Below are positions 52,638-61,393 of a DNA stretch of 64,000 bases, piece by piece. Origin of the DNA: Streptomonospora alba (GTDB lineage: Bacteria > Actinomycetota > Actinomycetes > Streptosporangiales > Streptosporangiaceae); contig NZ_JROO01000009.1 in the NCBI RefSeq assembly GCF_000826685.1, positions 186,001 through 250,000 of the forward strand, given 5' to 3'. Position 1 is the first letter of the stretch; every line of letters starts with the position of its first letter. The position numbers were made by a program, and so were the translations under genes. Under the pieces are notes generated by a model. That model was not told the DNA's origin. It did not search any database and saw only the letters and a list, made by a program, of their open reading frames with translations.

Positions 52638-52669
52638 ACACATGAACAACAATTCAAGTGTTCATGTGT
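52638..52669. promoter_or_regulatory. ArsR/SmtB operator
   Basis: ACACATGAACA (52638-52648), 10 bp, then TGTTCATGTGT (52659-52669) form a perfect 11-bp inverted repeat, with extra TGAA/TTCA half-sites inside. It resembles known SmtB-type operators with TGAACA half-sites. The site lies 9 bp upstream of the arsR -10 box (TAGACT, 52678-52683) and 54 bp from the ATPase start, so it can control both genes. Confidence 0.8.
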
Positions 52670-52689
52670 GCGACCGGTAGACTGGCCGC

Positions 52690-53091
52690 ATGGGTCACCG
52701 AGTCACCACCCCCGCCGAGGACGCCCTCCGCACCCGGTTGGAGGCGGCCGACGCCGAGCAGGTGGCCACCACACTCCAGGCGCTGGCGACCCCCTCACGG
52801 CTGCTGATCCTCGCCCGCCTGCGCGAAGGCCCGCTTCCGGCCACCGCCCTGGCCACCGAGGTCGGCATGGAGCAGTCGGCCTGCTCCCACCAGTTGCGTC
52901 TGCTGCGCAACCTCGGCCTGGTCGTGGGCACCCGCCAGGGGCGCTCGGTCGTCTACGCCCTGCACGACGACCACGTCGCCGCCCTGCTGGACCACGCGCT
53001 GTACCACGTCGAACACCTCCGCATGGGAGGCACCGGCGCCGGAGCCGACGCCGCCGACCTCTCCGCCGAGGAAGCCGAGCCCTTGAGCTGA
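52690..53091 (+). CDS. ArsR/SmtB family metal-sensing repressor
   Basis: The 133-residue protein has the ArsR winged helix (A-T-P-S-R-L-L-I-L-A-R-L then E-Q-S-A-C-S-H-Q-L-R-L-L-R). The C-terminal helix carries D-D-H-x6-D-H-x3-H-V-E-H, an alpha-5 type site like that of NmtR/CzrA sensors for Ni, Co or Zn. TAGACT lies 6 nt before the ATG, so the transcript is probably leaderless. It should release the shared operator when metal binds, allowing the divergent ATPase gene to be expressed. Confidence 0.9.
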   Translation: MGHRVTTPAEDALRTRLEAADAEQVATTLQALATPSRLLILARLREGPLPATALATEVGMEQSACSHQLRLLRNLGLVVGTRQGRSVVYALHDDHVAALLDHALYHVEHLRMGGTGAGADAADLSAEEAEPLS

Positions 53092-53217
53092 GCCCACCAG
53101 CCAGGGCCCCGGGCCGCGCTTCGAGCGAAAGGCGGCGCCGTCGGACGCACGGACCCGCTTCCGGCGCGGCGCGGCCCCGCGTCCCGGACGGCCCGCCCCG
53201 GTGCCGGGACTCCGGTG

Positions 53218-53841
53218 TCACGTGCGGCGCAGTACCCATTGCAGTGCGCGCATCGGGCGGCCGCCCAGGCTCGCCGATTCCGTTTCGCGCGCATCCGCGA
53301 TCTCGCAGTGCGGGAAGAGCGCTGCCACGTGGGCGGGGTCGTGGTGGCGGAACACGGCGCCGTCGGGGTTGGTGAAGACGCCGCGGACCGGATGCCGCGA
53401 CGCGGCGTAGAGGGCCCGGTAGTGCTCGCTGCCCTGCAGCGGGTAGTCGCCCAGGAACACCGGGCCGCCGGGCGCGCACAGCCGCTCGACCTCCGCGGCG
53501 ATGCGCCGCTGCTCGCCGTCGTCGGGCACCACCGCCAGCACCGAGATCAGCAGGACGGCGTCGAACGCGCCGTCGGGGTACTCCAGCGGCAGGTGCGGCG
53601 CGTGCTCCATGCGCAGGCCCGGCGACTCCCGGCGCCCGCGCGCGATCAGCGCCGCCGAGGGGTCGGTGCCCACGGTGTTGCGGAACCCGGCCCGCGCGAG
53701 GTCGCGCATCGCCCGCCCGTAGCCGCAGCCGAAGTCGAGGATCCGCGCGGCGGGGGCGAGCCGCGCTGCGATCGCCTGCAGCGGCACCGGATGGCGGAAG
53801 ACCTTTCGCGCCCCCGCCGCCTCCCAGTACCCGCCCGCCAT
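53218..53841 (-). CDS. Class I SAM-dependent methyltransferase
   Basis: The 207-residue protein has motif I I-L-D-F-G-C-G-Y-G-R and the G-T-D-P acidic loop, then D-A-V-L-L-I-S-V-L-A as the post-I strand, matching Methyltransf_11/23-type enzymes. The start follows GGAAGGCGGGGAGG. The acceptor is unknown, and neighbours give no clue. Confidence 0.82.
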   Translation of the reverse strand: MAGGYWEAAGARKVFRHPVPLQAIAARLAPAARILDFGCGYGRAMRDLARAGFRNTVGTDPSAALIARGRRESPGLRMEHAPHLPLEYPDGAFDAVLLISVLAVVPDDGEQRRIAAEVERLCAPGGPVFLGDYPLQGSEHYRALYAASRHPVRGVFTNPDGAVFRHHDPAHVAALFPHCEIADARETESASLGGRPMRALQWVLRRT

Positions 53842-53954
53842 GGCCGACCTCCCCGCCTTCCGGCTCGCCGGGCACGACTATGCCACCGCCGTGCCCGGTG
53901 GACGAGCGGCGCGGCGGCCCGCGCTGCGCTCCCGCCGGTCGCCGCCCCGAGCGC

Positions 53955-54775
53955 TCAGCCGGTGAAGGCGGCGGTGTTCTCGCGGACCCATTGGGCGAAG
54001 GTGCGGGCCGGGCGCCCGGTGACCTTCTCGACCGTGGGCAGGACCGTGTAGCCCGCCGCGGGCGTGTCGGTCCGCATCCGGAGGAAGAACGCGACATCGG
54101 AGTCCCCGAAGCCCTGGCCGTGCCAGTGTTCGACCATCTCCTCCCGGCTGAGCTCGACGTAGCGGACCTCGCGGTCGAGGACCTCGCTGATGACGCGCAC
54201 CTTCTCGGGCGGGGTCAGCGCCTGCGGGCCGGTCAACCGGTACTGCTCGCCCGCATGGCCCTCGCCGGTCAGCGCGGCCGCGGCCACGTCCGCCACGTCC
54301 GCGTCGTGGACCATGGCGCTCTTCGCGTCGGGGAAGCCCTCCCTGACGACGCCCTCGTCGCGCACCGAATCCGCCCATTCGAGGGTGTTGGACATGAACT
54401 CGACCGGCATCAGATCGGTCCACTCCAGCCCGCTCTCCTTGACGGCGCGGTCGAATCCGGTCTCCTCCAGGTCCCCGCGCAGCACGGTGACCTCGCGCGT
54501 GCCGGCTGTGCGCGCCAGCTCCATGATCTGCGGCCCGTTCTCCAGCGGCAGGTAGTCGTCGCCGAAGCCGATCAGGTGGGCCGCCGTGATGCCGGCGAAC
54601 GCCTCGCCCAGGCTCGCGGAGTCGGCGAGGTTCCCGGCCGCGACCTCGGCACCGGAGGGGAGATCGGCCCGCGCGGATCGCGCGTCAGAGCACGGACCCG
54701 GTGTCCGGCGGAGAGCAGCCGTTGGACGAGGGGGCGCCCCACATTGCCGGTGGCGCCGGTGACGAGCACGGTCAT
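53955..54775 (-). pseudogene. NmrA-like NAD(P)-binding protein, frameshifted
   Basis: From ATG 54775 (behind AAGGAG) the frame reads T-V-L-V-T-G-A-T-G-N-V-G-R-P-L-V-Q, the NAD(P)-binding start of NmrA/SDR-a proteins. After R-A-L-T-R-D-P the frame is lost near 54667-54680. The other minus frame then continues the family sequence (R-A-D-L-P-S-G-A-E-V, D-Y-L-P-L-E-N-G-P) to the stop at 53955, ending R-T-F-A-Q-W-V-R-E-N. A single missing base, for example one G in the GCGCGG run, explains the break. The protein would be about 273 residues. A real mutation or an assembly error are both possible. Confidence 0.8.
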
Positions 54776-55049
54776 CGGAACTCCTTTCGTCATGGCGCCG
54801 AAGCTAGCGGCGATCGCGGCCGGTTTCCGTCCGCGATCGCGCGCCGATCGCGCGGAGCCGCTCAGCAGCGGTGCCCGGCGTGGGTGCCCCGCCGGTGTAC
54901 AGCCAGCTGGACATCGGATCGGCGGGCTGAGGGGATCGAGCGCCACCGCTCCACTCCGTAGCGTTCATCGTGTCGCTGCTGCGGCGCCCGCGCCGAGCGG
55001 TCGCCGCGCCCCGGCACCCCAGACCCGCCGATCCGCCGAGGAGCACCTC

Positions 55050-55307
55050 ATGTCCGACCCCTACAGCATCGACCCCTCGTCCGGCCCCGCCCCCGCGAAC
55101 ACGTCCGCCGCCACGCCGCAGCAGCGCTCCGCGAACTCCGCCCGGACCGTGCAGGTCCTGCTGTGGACCCTGTTCGCCGTCTGCCTGGCCGTGAACGCCG
55201 TGGGCTCGCTGGTGGCGATGCCCCTCCTGCTCGACGCCGCCTTCGGTGCGGGCGCCCTGGCCTGCCTGGTCGCCGCGATCGTGCACTACCGCCGGACGCG
55301 CCGGTGA
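55050..55307 (+). CDS. Small two-helix membrane protein upstream of an ABC exporter
   Basis: The 85-residue protein starts at ATG 55050 behind GAGGAG. A polar N terminus of about 33 residues is followed by two membrane helices (about 35-55 and 59-78) and a basic end. Its stop overlaps the ATPase start (GTGA), so it belongs to the same operon. It may be an accessory subunit; no family was recognised. Confidence 0.7.
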   Translation: MSDPYSIDPSSGPAPANTSAATPQQRSANSARTVQVLLWTLFAVCLAVNAVGSLVAMPLLLDAAFGAGALACLVAAIVHYRRTRR

Positions 55308-56083
55308 CCGGCGTCGCCGCCGCTCGGCACCAGGAGCGGGACCCCCTCGCCGCCGCCGGCGTCGCCGTCGCCCTTGTCGGCGTGCACCGCAGCTACACCG
55401 ACGGCCAGGGACGGGTGACCGCGCTGGACGGAGTGTCGCTGCGCGTGCCGCGGGGGTCGTTCCTCGCGGTGATGGGCCCCTCCGGGTCGGGAAAGTCGAC
55501 GATGCTCAACTGCGCCTGCGGACTCGACCGGCCGACCTCGGGCACCGTGGAGATCGGCGGAACCGACATCGGGGCCCTGAAGGAGCCGGCGCTCACCCGG
55601 TTCCGGCGTGAGCGGGTCGGCTTCGTGTTCCAGTCCTACAACCTGCTGCCGACCCTGACCGCTGAGGACAACATCACCCTGCCGCTGCGTCTGGCCGGGC
55701 GCCGCCCCGATGCGGCGTGGCTGCGCGAGCTCGTGGACCGGGTGGGCATCGGCGATCGGCTGGGCCACCACCCCTCCGAGCTGTCCGGCGGACAGCAGCA
55801 GCGGGTCGCGATCGTGCGCGCACTGGCGATGACCCCCGACGTGGTGTTCGCCGACGAGCCCACGGGCGCGCTCGACGCCGAGGGCGCGGACCGCATTCTG
55901 GGGCTGCTCCGGGAGGTCGTCGACGACCTCGGCCAGACGGTCGTCATGGTCACCCACGACCCCCGGGCCGCCGCGCGCGCCCACGCCACGGCTGTCATGG
56001 CCGCGGGACGCATCGCCGATGTACACCAGGCGCCCCGGCCGGCCGAGCTGGCCGAGCGGCTCGCCTTCCTCGGAGGGAACTGA
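55304..56083 (+). CDS. ABC transporter ATP-binding protein, MacB/LolD type
   Basis: The 259-residue ATPase has Walker A G-P-S-G-S-G-K-S-T, the F-Q-S-Y-N-L-L-P-T Q-loop, signature L-S-G-G-Q-Q-Q-R and Walker B V-V-F-A-D-E-P-T-G. GTG 55304 overlaps the stop of the small membrane protein gene. It pairs with the permease at 56088-58748. It is distinct from the duplicated ATPases at 1.8-6.3 kb, which have E-Y in the signature. Confidence 0.92.
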   Translation: MTGVAAARHQERDPLAAAGVAVALVGVHRSYTDGQGRVTALDGVSLRVPRGSFLAVMGPSGSGKSTMLNCACGLDRPTSGTVEIGGTDIGALKEPALTRFRRERVGFVFQSYNLLPTLTAEDNITLPLRLAGRRPDAAWLRELVDRVGIGDRLGHHPSELSGGQQQRVAIVRALAMTPDVVFADEPTGALDAEGADRILGLLREVVDDLGQTVVMVTHDPRAAARAHATAVMAAGRIADVHQAPRPAELAERLAFLGGN

Positions 56084-56087
56084 CCCC

Positions 56088-58748
56088 ATGCCGCCCAAGA
56101 CATCAGCCGCTCCGCGCTCCGGAGCCGGCCCCGACGATCTCGCGTTCTCCGGGGCCGAGCGGAAGGGAGGGGCGCCGGGCCTCGCGCTGCGGCTGGCGCG
56201 CAAGCGCATCGGCGGGCTGTCGGCCGTCGCGCTGGCGGTCGCCGGCGGGGCGGCCTTCGTCACGGTGGGAGGCGTCCTCGCCGAGACCGGGCTGCGCTCG
56301 CATCTGCCCGCCGAGCGCACGGCCGGAGCCGACGTCGTGGTCGCCGCTCCCCAGACCCTGGACCAGCCCGACGACCTCGACGCCGCGCTGCCCGAGCGTG
56401 CACAGCTGCCCGGTCGGCTCGTCGACCGGCTGGGCGGGCTCGCCGAGGCTTCGGCCGCGGTCGGCGAGGTCTCCTTCCCGGCGGCGGTGGTCTCCGGCGG
56501 CGGAACCGCTTCGGGGCCGGACCCGCGCACTGCGGGCCGCGCCTGGTCGGCCGCCGAGCTGCCGGGCGGGGACGTGGCCGGTGCGGCGCCGCAGGGCACC
56601 GGCGAGGTGGCCCTGGACGCCGCGGCGGCGCGCTCGGCGGGTGTGGGGGTCGGCGACGAGCTGCGCGTCACCGCCGCCGGACGCACCGGCGACTACCGGC
56701 TGAGCGCGATCGTCGCGGATGCGGGCTCCGGCGTCTTCTTCGCCGACACGGTCGCCGCCGAGTTCGACGCCCGCGCCGACGGAGCGGGCCGAGCCGGACC
56801 CGCGGGCGGCCCGCCGGCCGCCGGTGTGGACCTGATCGCCCTGCGCAGCGCTCCCGGAACGTCCGCCGAGGAGCTGGCGGAGGCGGTGCGCGGCGACGTG
56901 GAGGCGAGCGGCTCCGACGCCGTGGTCTACGCGGGCGACGCGCGCGGCGACGCCGAGGCGCCCGCCGCCTCCGCCGGTCGCGCCACGCTGCTGGCGATCG
57001 CCGGCTCGCTCAGCGGGACCGTGCTGCTCATCGTCGGGTTCGCGGTGGCGGGCGCGGTCTCGGTCTCCGTCGCCGCTCAGCGCCGGGACCTGGCACTGCT
57101 GCGGATCGTGGGGGCGACGCCGCGCCGGATCCGCCGGCTGGTGGCCGTGCCCGATCTGTTCAGCGCGGCGGTCGCGCTGCTGCCGGGGATCGCCGCCGGC
57201 TACCTGCTGGCCGCGTGGCTGCACGAGTTGCTCGCCGGCGTCGGCGTGGTCCCCGCGGGCCTGCCGGTGGCCGTGGGACCGCTGCCGGCGGTGGCCGCAG
57301 CCGTTCTGCTCCTCGGCACCGTGTGGCTGGCGTCCGTGGCCGCGTCGGCACCCGTATCAGCGGCTCCGCCGATCGGTGCGCTCGCCGAGTCGGCGGCGCA
57401 GCCCCGGCCGCCTCGTCCCTGGCGCGCTCGCGCGGGCGCGGCGCTGATGGCGGCTTCGGCGGTGCTGTCGGTGCCGCCGCTGCTAGTGGACTCGCGCATG
57501 GGCATGGTCGGCACGGCGACCGCCAGCCTGGTGGCCGTCATCGGGCTGGCCCTGGCCGGTCCGGCGCTGGTGCGGGCCCTCACCGGCGCGGCCGCCCGTC
57601 GGCTGCCCGCCCGGGCCTCCGCGCTGACCTGGCTGGCCGTGCGCAACCTGCACGGCCACGCTTACCGTGTGGCGGGGGCGGCGGCCTCGCTCGCCATGGC
57701 GGTGGCGTTCACCCTCGGCTACGCCTACGCCCACACCACACCGGTGGCCGCCGCGGACATGCAGCGGTCCGAGAGCACCCTCGCCCAGCACCGGGTAAGC
57801 GCGCCGGGCATCGGCGGCGTCCCCGACGAGGCCGCCTCCGCCGTGCGGGACGCTCCCGGCGTCGCCGCGGCCGTGGCCTCGATCCCGACGTCGGTGGCCT
57901 GGCCCTACCAGGCGCTCGGCGAGGACACCCGGAGTTTCGACGTGCTGCCGGCCGACGCGCTCGGCCCCGGTGCCGCCGCTGTCGTCGACCCCGGTGTCGT
58001 CGACGGCGACCTGGACCGGCTGAGCGGGTCGGCGATCGCGGTCGGCGCGTCCTATGCCGACCGGCGCGGGGTCGAGGTGGGCGACACCCCCGCCTTCCGC
58101 CTCGGCGACGGCACTCGCGTCCGCGCTCGCGTGGCGGCCCTCTACGAGCGTGAACTCGCCTTCGGCCCTGTGCTGCTGTCCCGCGACCTCGTGGCCGGGC
58201 ACGTCACCGGCGGCCTGCCGACCGCTCTGCTGGTGCGCACGCGGGACGGGGAGGAGGCCGCGGCGGCCGGGGCCCTGGAAAGCGTCGCCGCCGAGCATCC
58301 CGGTGTCGAGGTGGCGGCCGCGGCCGGTTCCGCGGAGTCCGGCGGCGAAACGAGCGCACTGCCCGCCGACACCGTCCTGAACTTCGTCGTGCTCTCCGCG
58401 CTGCTGGGTTACATGCTGATGGCGGTGGCCAACCGGCTGGCCGCCCAGACGCTGCAGCGGGGAGCGGAGGTGTCCGCGCTGCGCTCCGTCGGGATGACCC
58501 CGGGCCAGGTGCGCTCCGTACTCCGCCGCGAGTCCCTCATGCTCGCGGCGGGGGCCGTCGCGGCGGGAGTCGTCGCCGTGGCGGTCCCGCTGGCCCTGGT
58601 CGGCATCGGCTACCTCGGCAGGCCGTGGCCCGGCGGCCCGGTGTGGCTGCTGCCCGCGTCGGCTGCGGTGGTCGCCCTCCTCGCCTGGCTGAGCGTGGAG
58701 TTTCCGGCCCGCCGCCTGGTCGCCGCCGCGGCGCGGCGTGAGGAGTGA
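56088..58748 (+). CDS. FtsX/MacB-type ABC permease
   Basis: The 886-residue protein has an N-terminal helix (about 40-60), a large extracytoplasmic domain, and two FtsX blocks: one in the middle (about 300-420) and one at the C terminus (about 755-880). Further helices in between give the duplicated 10-TM plan. The ATG follows the ATPase stop by 4 bp with GGAGG upstream. A NarL-type two-component system is convergent just downstream, and such pairs often sense the cell-envelope stress that FtsX exporters answer. Confidence 0.9.
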   Translation: MPPKTSAAPRSGAGPDDLAFSGAERKGGAPGLALRLARKRIGGLSAVALAVAGGAAFVTVGGVLAETGLRSHLPAERTAGADVVVAAPQTLDQPDDLDAALPERAQLPGRLVDRLGGLAEASAAVGEVSFPAAVVSGGGTASGPDPRTAGRAWSAAELPGGDVAGAAPQGTGEVALDAAAARSAGVGVGDELRVTAAGRTGDYRLSAIVADAGSGVFFADTVAAEFDARADGAGRAGPAGGPPAAGVDLIALRSAPGTSAEELAEAVRGDVEASGSDAVVYAGDARGDAEAPAASAGRATLLAIAGSLSGTVLLIVGFAVAGAVSVSVAAQRRDLALLRIVGATPRRIRRLVAVPDLFSAAVALLPGIAAGYLLAAWLHELLAGVGVVPAGLPVAVGPLPAVAAAVLLLGTVWLASVAASAPVSAAPPIGALAESAAQPRPPRPWRARAGAALMAASAVLSVPPLLVDSRMGMVGTATASLVAVIGLALAGPALVRALTGAAARRLPARASALTWLAVRNLHGHAYRVAGAAASLAMAVAFTLGYAYAHTTPVAAADMQRSESTLAQHRVSAPGIGGVPDEAASAVRDAPGVAAAVASIPTSVAWPYQALGEDTRSFDVLPADALGPGAAAVVDPGVVDGDLDRLSGSAIAVGASYADRRGVEVGDTPAFRLGDGTRVRARVAALYERELAFGPVLLSRDLVAGHVTGGLPTALLVRTRDGEEAAAAGALESVAAEHPGVEVAAAAGSAESGGETSALPADTVLNFVVLSALLGYMLMAVANRLAAQTLQRGAEVSALRSVGMTPGQVRSVLRRESLMLAAGAVAAGVVAVAVPLALVGIGYLGRPWPGGPVWLLPASAAVVALLAWLSVEFPARRLVAAAARREE

Positions 58749-58750
58749 GG

Positions 58751-58788
58751 GGCGCCGGCCGCCGGTCCCACCGGATCGGGCCGGCGCC
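58751..58788. terminator. Bidirectional hairpin terminator
   Basis: GGCGCCGGCC (58751-58760) pairs with GGCCGGCGCC (58779-58788), and CCGGT/ACCGG pair inside the loop. It fills the gap between the convergent permease and response regulator genes. Confidence 0.7.
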
Positions 58789-59427
58789 TTACGTGCCGAG
58801 GTAGGCCAGTACCGCCCGCACCCGCCGGTGGCCGGTGTCGCCGTCGGCGAGGCCGAGCTTGCTGAAGATGCGGCCGATGTGCTTGTGCACCGCCCCGTCG
58901 GTCACCACGAGCCGCTCGGCGATCTCGGTGTTGTCCCGGCCTTCGGCCATCAGCGCCAGCACGTCCCGCTCGCGCGGGGTGAGTCGGGACAGCGGGCGCT
59001 TACGGCGGGTCAGCAGCTGCCCGACGACCTCGGGGTCCATCGCGGTCCCGCCCGCCGCGACCCGGGTCAGGGCGTCGAGGAACTCCTCCACCCGGGCCAC
59101 CCGGTCCTTGAGCAGGTAGCCCACGCCGCGCGCCCCGTCGGCGAACAGCTCGGAGGCGTAGACCTCCTCGACGTACTGGGAGAACACGAGTATGGGCAGC
59201 CCCGGGCGGGCGCGGCGGGCGTCGATGGCCGCGCGCAGCCCCTCCTCACGGTAAGCGGGAGGCAGGCGCACATCGGCGATGACCACATCGGGCGAGTGCT
59301 CGTCCACGGCGCCGAGCAGGCCCTCGGCGTCGCCGAGGACCGCCGCGACCGTGTGGCCTCCGGTCTCCAGCAGGAGTTTCAACCCCTCGGCGAGGATGGT
59401 GTTGTCCTCGACGATCACGACTCGCAC
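58789..59427 (-). CDS. NarL/FixJ family response regulator
   Basis: The 212-residue protein has a receiver (about 1-120) with E-D-N at the acidic pocket, phospho-acceptor Asp in V-V-I-A-D-V-R-L-P and L-L-K-D-R, and a LuxR-type HTH (about 145-205, L-T-P-R-E-R-D-V-L-A-L-M-A-E-G). It overlaps the kinase gene by 13 bp. The receiver has an insertion (P-P-A-Y-R-E-E-G) after the phosphorylation site, as in the DesR/LiaR-like actinobacterial subgroup. Confidence 0.9.
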   Translation of the reverse strand: MRVVIVEDNTILAEGLKLLLETGGHTVAAVLGDAEGLLGAVDEHSPDVVIADVRLPPAYREEGLRAAIDARRARPGLPILVFSQYVEEVYASELFADGARGVGYLLKDRVARVEEFLDALTRVAAGGTAMDPEVVGQLLTRRKRPLSRLTPRERDVLALMAEGRDNTEIAERLVVTDGAVHKHIGRIFSKLGLADGDTGHRRVRAVLAYLGT

Positions 59428-60680
59428 GGCAGCTCCACTGTGATCAGGGTCGGGCCGCCCGCGGGGCTGGTCACCGACGTCGTTCCGTCCAGCGCCGCCA
59501 CGCGGCGGCGGATGCCGCTGAGGCCGGTGCCTCCTTCTCCGCCTCCTTCGGCGCTGTCGGGGGCGGTGCCGCCCTCAGCGCCGCCGACGCCGTCGTCGGA
59601 GACCTCCACGAGCAGCGCGGCCCCGGCGCGGTCGATGCGCACCGAGGCCGAGGACGCCTGCGCGTGCTTGGCGGTGTTGGTGAGCGCCTCGGCGACCACG
59701 AAATAGGCCGCGGCCTGCACCGAAGCGGGCACCTCGCCCAGCTCGCCGACGTGGACGCGGGTGGGTACGGCGCAGCGGGCGCCGAGAGCCGATACGGCGC
59801 CGTCGAGGCCCCGGTCGGCGAGGATGGGCGGGTACATGGTGCGGATGACGTCGCGCAGCTCCGCCATGGCCTCCTCCGCGCGGCCGCGGACCTGGCTCAG
59901 CAGCTCGGCGGCGCGGTCGGGGTCGCTGGAGACCAGCTGCTCGGCGACGCCCACCCGCATGGCCAGATCGACCAGCCGTGCCTGGGTGCCGTCGTGCAGG
60001 TCCCGCTCGATGCGGCGCAGCTCGTCGCCGTGCGCCTTCAGCGCCTCGGCGCGGGTGTGGGACAGCTCCTCGACGCGGCCGGTGAGGCGCGCGGCCTCCG
60101 TCTCCGCCGGCGAGGGCGACAGCAGCCGGTCCAGCAGCCGGGCGTAGCCGGTGGCCACGACCGGGGATCCCCAGAAGAACAGCGTCGCGTACACCGCGGT
60201 CTCGGCGAGTCCGCCGACGATCGCGAACCCCCAGCCGCCGGCCTCGATCCCGAGGAACGTCGCGGGCTCGGGGAGGGCCCACCACACGGACATCTCCACG
60301 AGCGTCGTGGGCACACCCACCACCCCCGTCAGCCCGATGATCCCGGCGGCGGGCCCCAGCAGCGCGTGTACGGGCAGTGCGCGCAGGGCACGCCGCGTGG
60401 CCGGTTCGCGCACCAGCTCGCGCAGTCGCGCAGGGGCCTGCGGAGCAGCGGGCGGGGGAGGGCTCCCGAGCCGCTGGAGCGCCCGGCGGTGCTCCGACTC
60501 CCCCCACCGGCGCACCGCTGTCAGCAGTCGGGGCAGCAGGAGGGAGCCGGTGCCGAGCGGCATGAGCACGGTGGCCGCCGCCAGCAGCGGCAGCGCCACC
60601 ATCGCCGCCACCCCGGAGGGGAACGCCGCCAGCAGATAGAGGCCGGCCCGCCCGCTGGCGAGCAGCCGTTCCCAGCCCAT
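59415..60680 (-). CDS. NarL-type sensor histidine kinase
   Basis: The 421-residue protein starts at ATG 60680 behind GGAGG. Five or so membrane helices (about 12-58, 100-178) form the sensor without a large outside loop. A coiled segment leads to the HisKA_3 motif R-I-E-R-D-L-H-D-G-T-Q-A-R-L (H229), and the HATPase_c domain has E-A-L-T-N-T-A-K-H-A and G-G-T-G-L-S-G-I. Helix-rich sensors of this kind usually follow membrane state. The convergent ABC exporter is the most likely target. Confidence 0.9.
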   Translation of the reverse strand: MGWERLLASGRAGLYLLAAFPSGVAAMVALPLLAAATVLMPLGTGSLLLPRLLTAVRRWGESEHRRALQRLGSPPPPAAPQAPARLRELVREPATRRALRALPVHALLGPAAGIIGLTGVVGVPTTLVEMSVWWALPEPATFLGIEAGGWGFAIVGGLAETAVYATLFFWGSPVVATGYARLLDRLLSPSPAETEAARLTGRVEELSHTRAEALKAHGDELRRIERDLHDGTQARLVDLAMRVGVAEQLVSSDPDRAAELLSQVRGRAEEAMAELRDVIRTMYPPILADRGLDGAVSALGARCAVPTRVHVGELGEVPASVQAAAYFVVAEALTNTAKHAQASSASVRIDRAGAALLVEVSDDGVGGAEGGTAPDSAEGGGEGGTGLSGIRRRVAALDGTTSVTSPAGGPTLITVELPCES

Positions 60681-60814
60681 ACCCCGACCTCCTGACTCCG
60701 GCGGCGCGGCCGGACGTTCCCGATTCTTCCGCAGTCCGGCGTGTGCCGACTGTCCGGGCAGCTCGACGTCCTGCGGTGGTGGCCCGGTCCGCTTCCCCCG
60801 GCGGTCGGGCGCGG

Positions 60815-61270
60815 TCAGGCTCCTTCGGCGGTCCTGGACCGCTCCGTAAGCACCTCGAAGACCGGGTGGTCGGGCAGGTCGGCGGCGAACTCGCGGACCG
60901 GGGATCCGGGAGGAGTGCGCAGCCAGCGTCCGCGGGCGACCTCCTCGGCGAAGGCCTTCAGCGCCGAGTACGCCTGGTCGCCGCGGGTCTCGACCAGCCG
61001 CACGGTCTCGGTCCGGCCGCGTCCGCGCAGCGTCCCGGAGCCGTCGGCGCGGGCGTTGGCGACCCACGCGGCGGCGCCGCTGCTCGCCACCAGCCACCGC
61101 CGCCCGCCGCTCCGGATCGGGCTGACCGGAGTGGAGCGCAGGGCGCCCGAGGCCCGCCCGGTCAAGGTGAGCACGTGTGCCCGTCCCACGGGAAGCCCGA
61201 GCCGCACTGCCAGCCGCACCGCGCTGTTGAGCGCGCGCATACCCGCCGTCGCACGGAACCGACGATTCAC
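60815..61270 (-). CDS. Deazaflavin (F420)-dependent nitroreductase family protein
   Basis: The 151-residue protein matches the DUF385/deazaflavin-dependent split beta-barrel family: H-V-L-T-L-T-G-R-x-S-G-x-x-R-S-T-P-V and W-L-V-A-S-S-G-G-like A-A-x-W-V-x-N motifs. Members reduce quinones or nitro compounds with F420H2. GTG 61270 gives the family length. It lies between the kinase and the cation transporter, and no functional link is clear. Confidence 0.8.
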   Translation of the reverse strand: MNRRFRATAGMRALNSAVRLAVRLGLPVGRAHVLTLTGRASGALRSTPVSPIRSGGRRWLVASSGAAAWVANARADGSGTLRGRGRTETVRLVETRGDQAYSALKAFAEEVARGRWLRTPPGSPVREFAADLPDHPVFEVLTERSRTAEGA

Positions 61271-61393
61271 CGGGGCCTCCCGCGGCGATAGGGCGAGTCG
61301 CTCATCGGCCGAATATTAGCCGACTCCGCGTCCGCGGCGGCCGGATCGTCCCGAACCGGACATCCGACCGCAGCGGTGCCGCGACGAGCGGCG

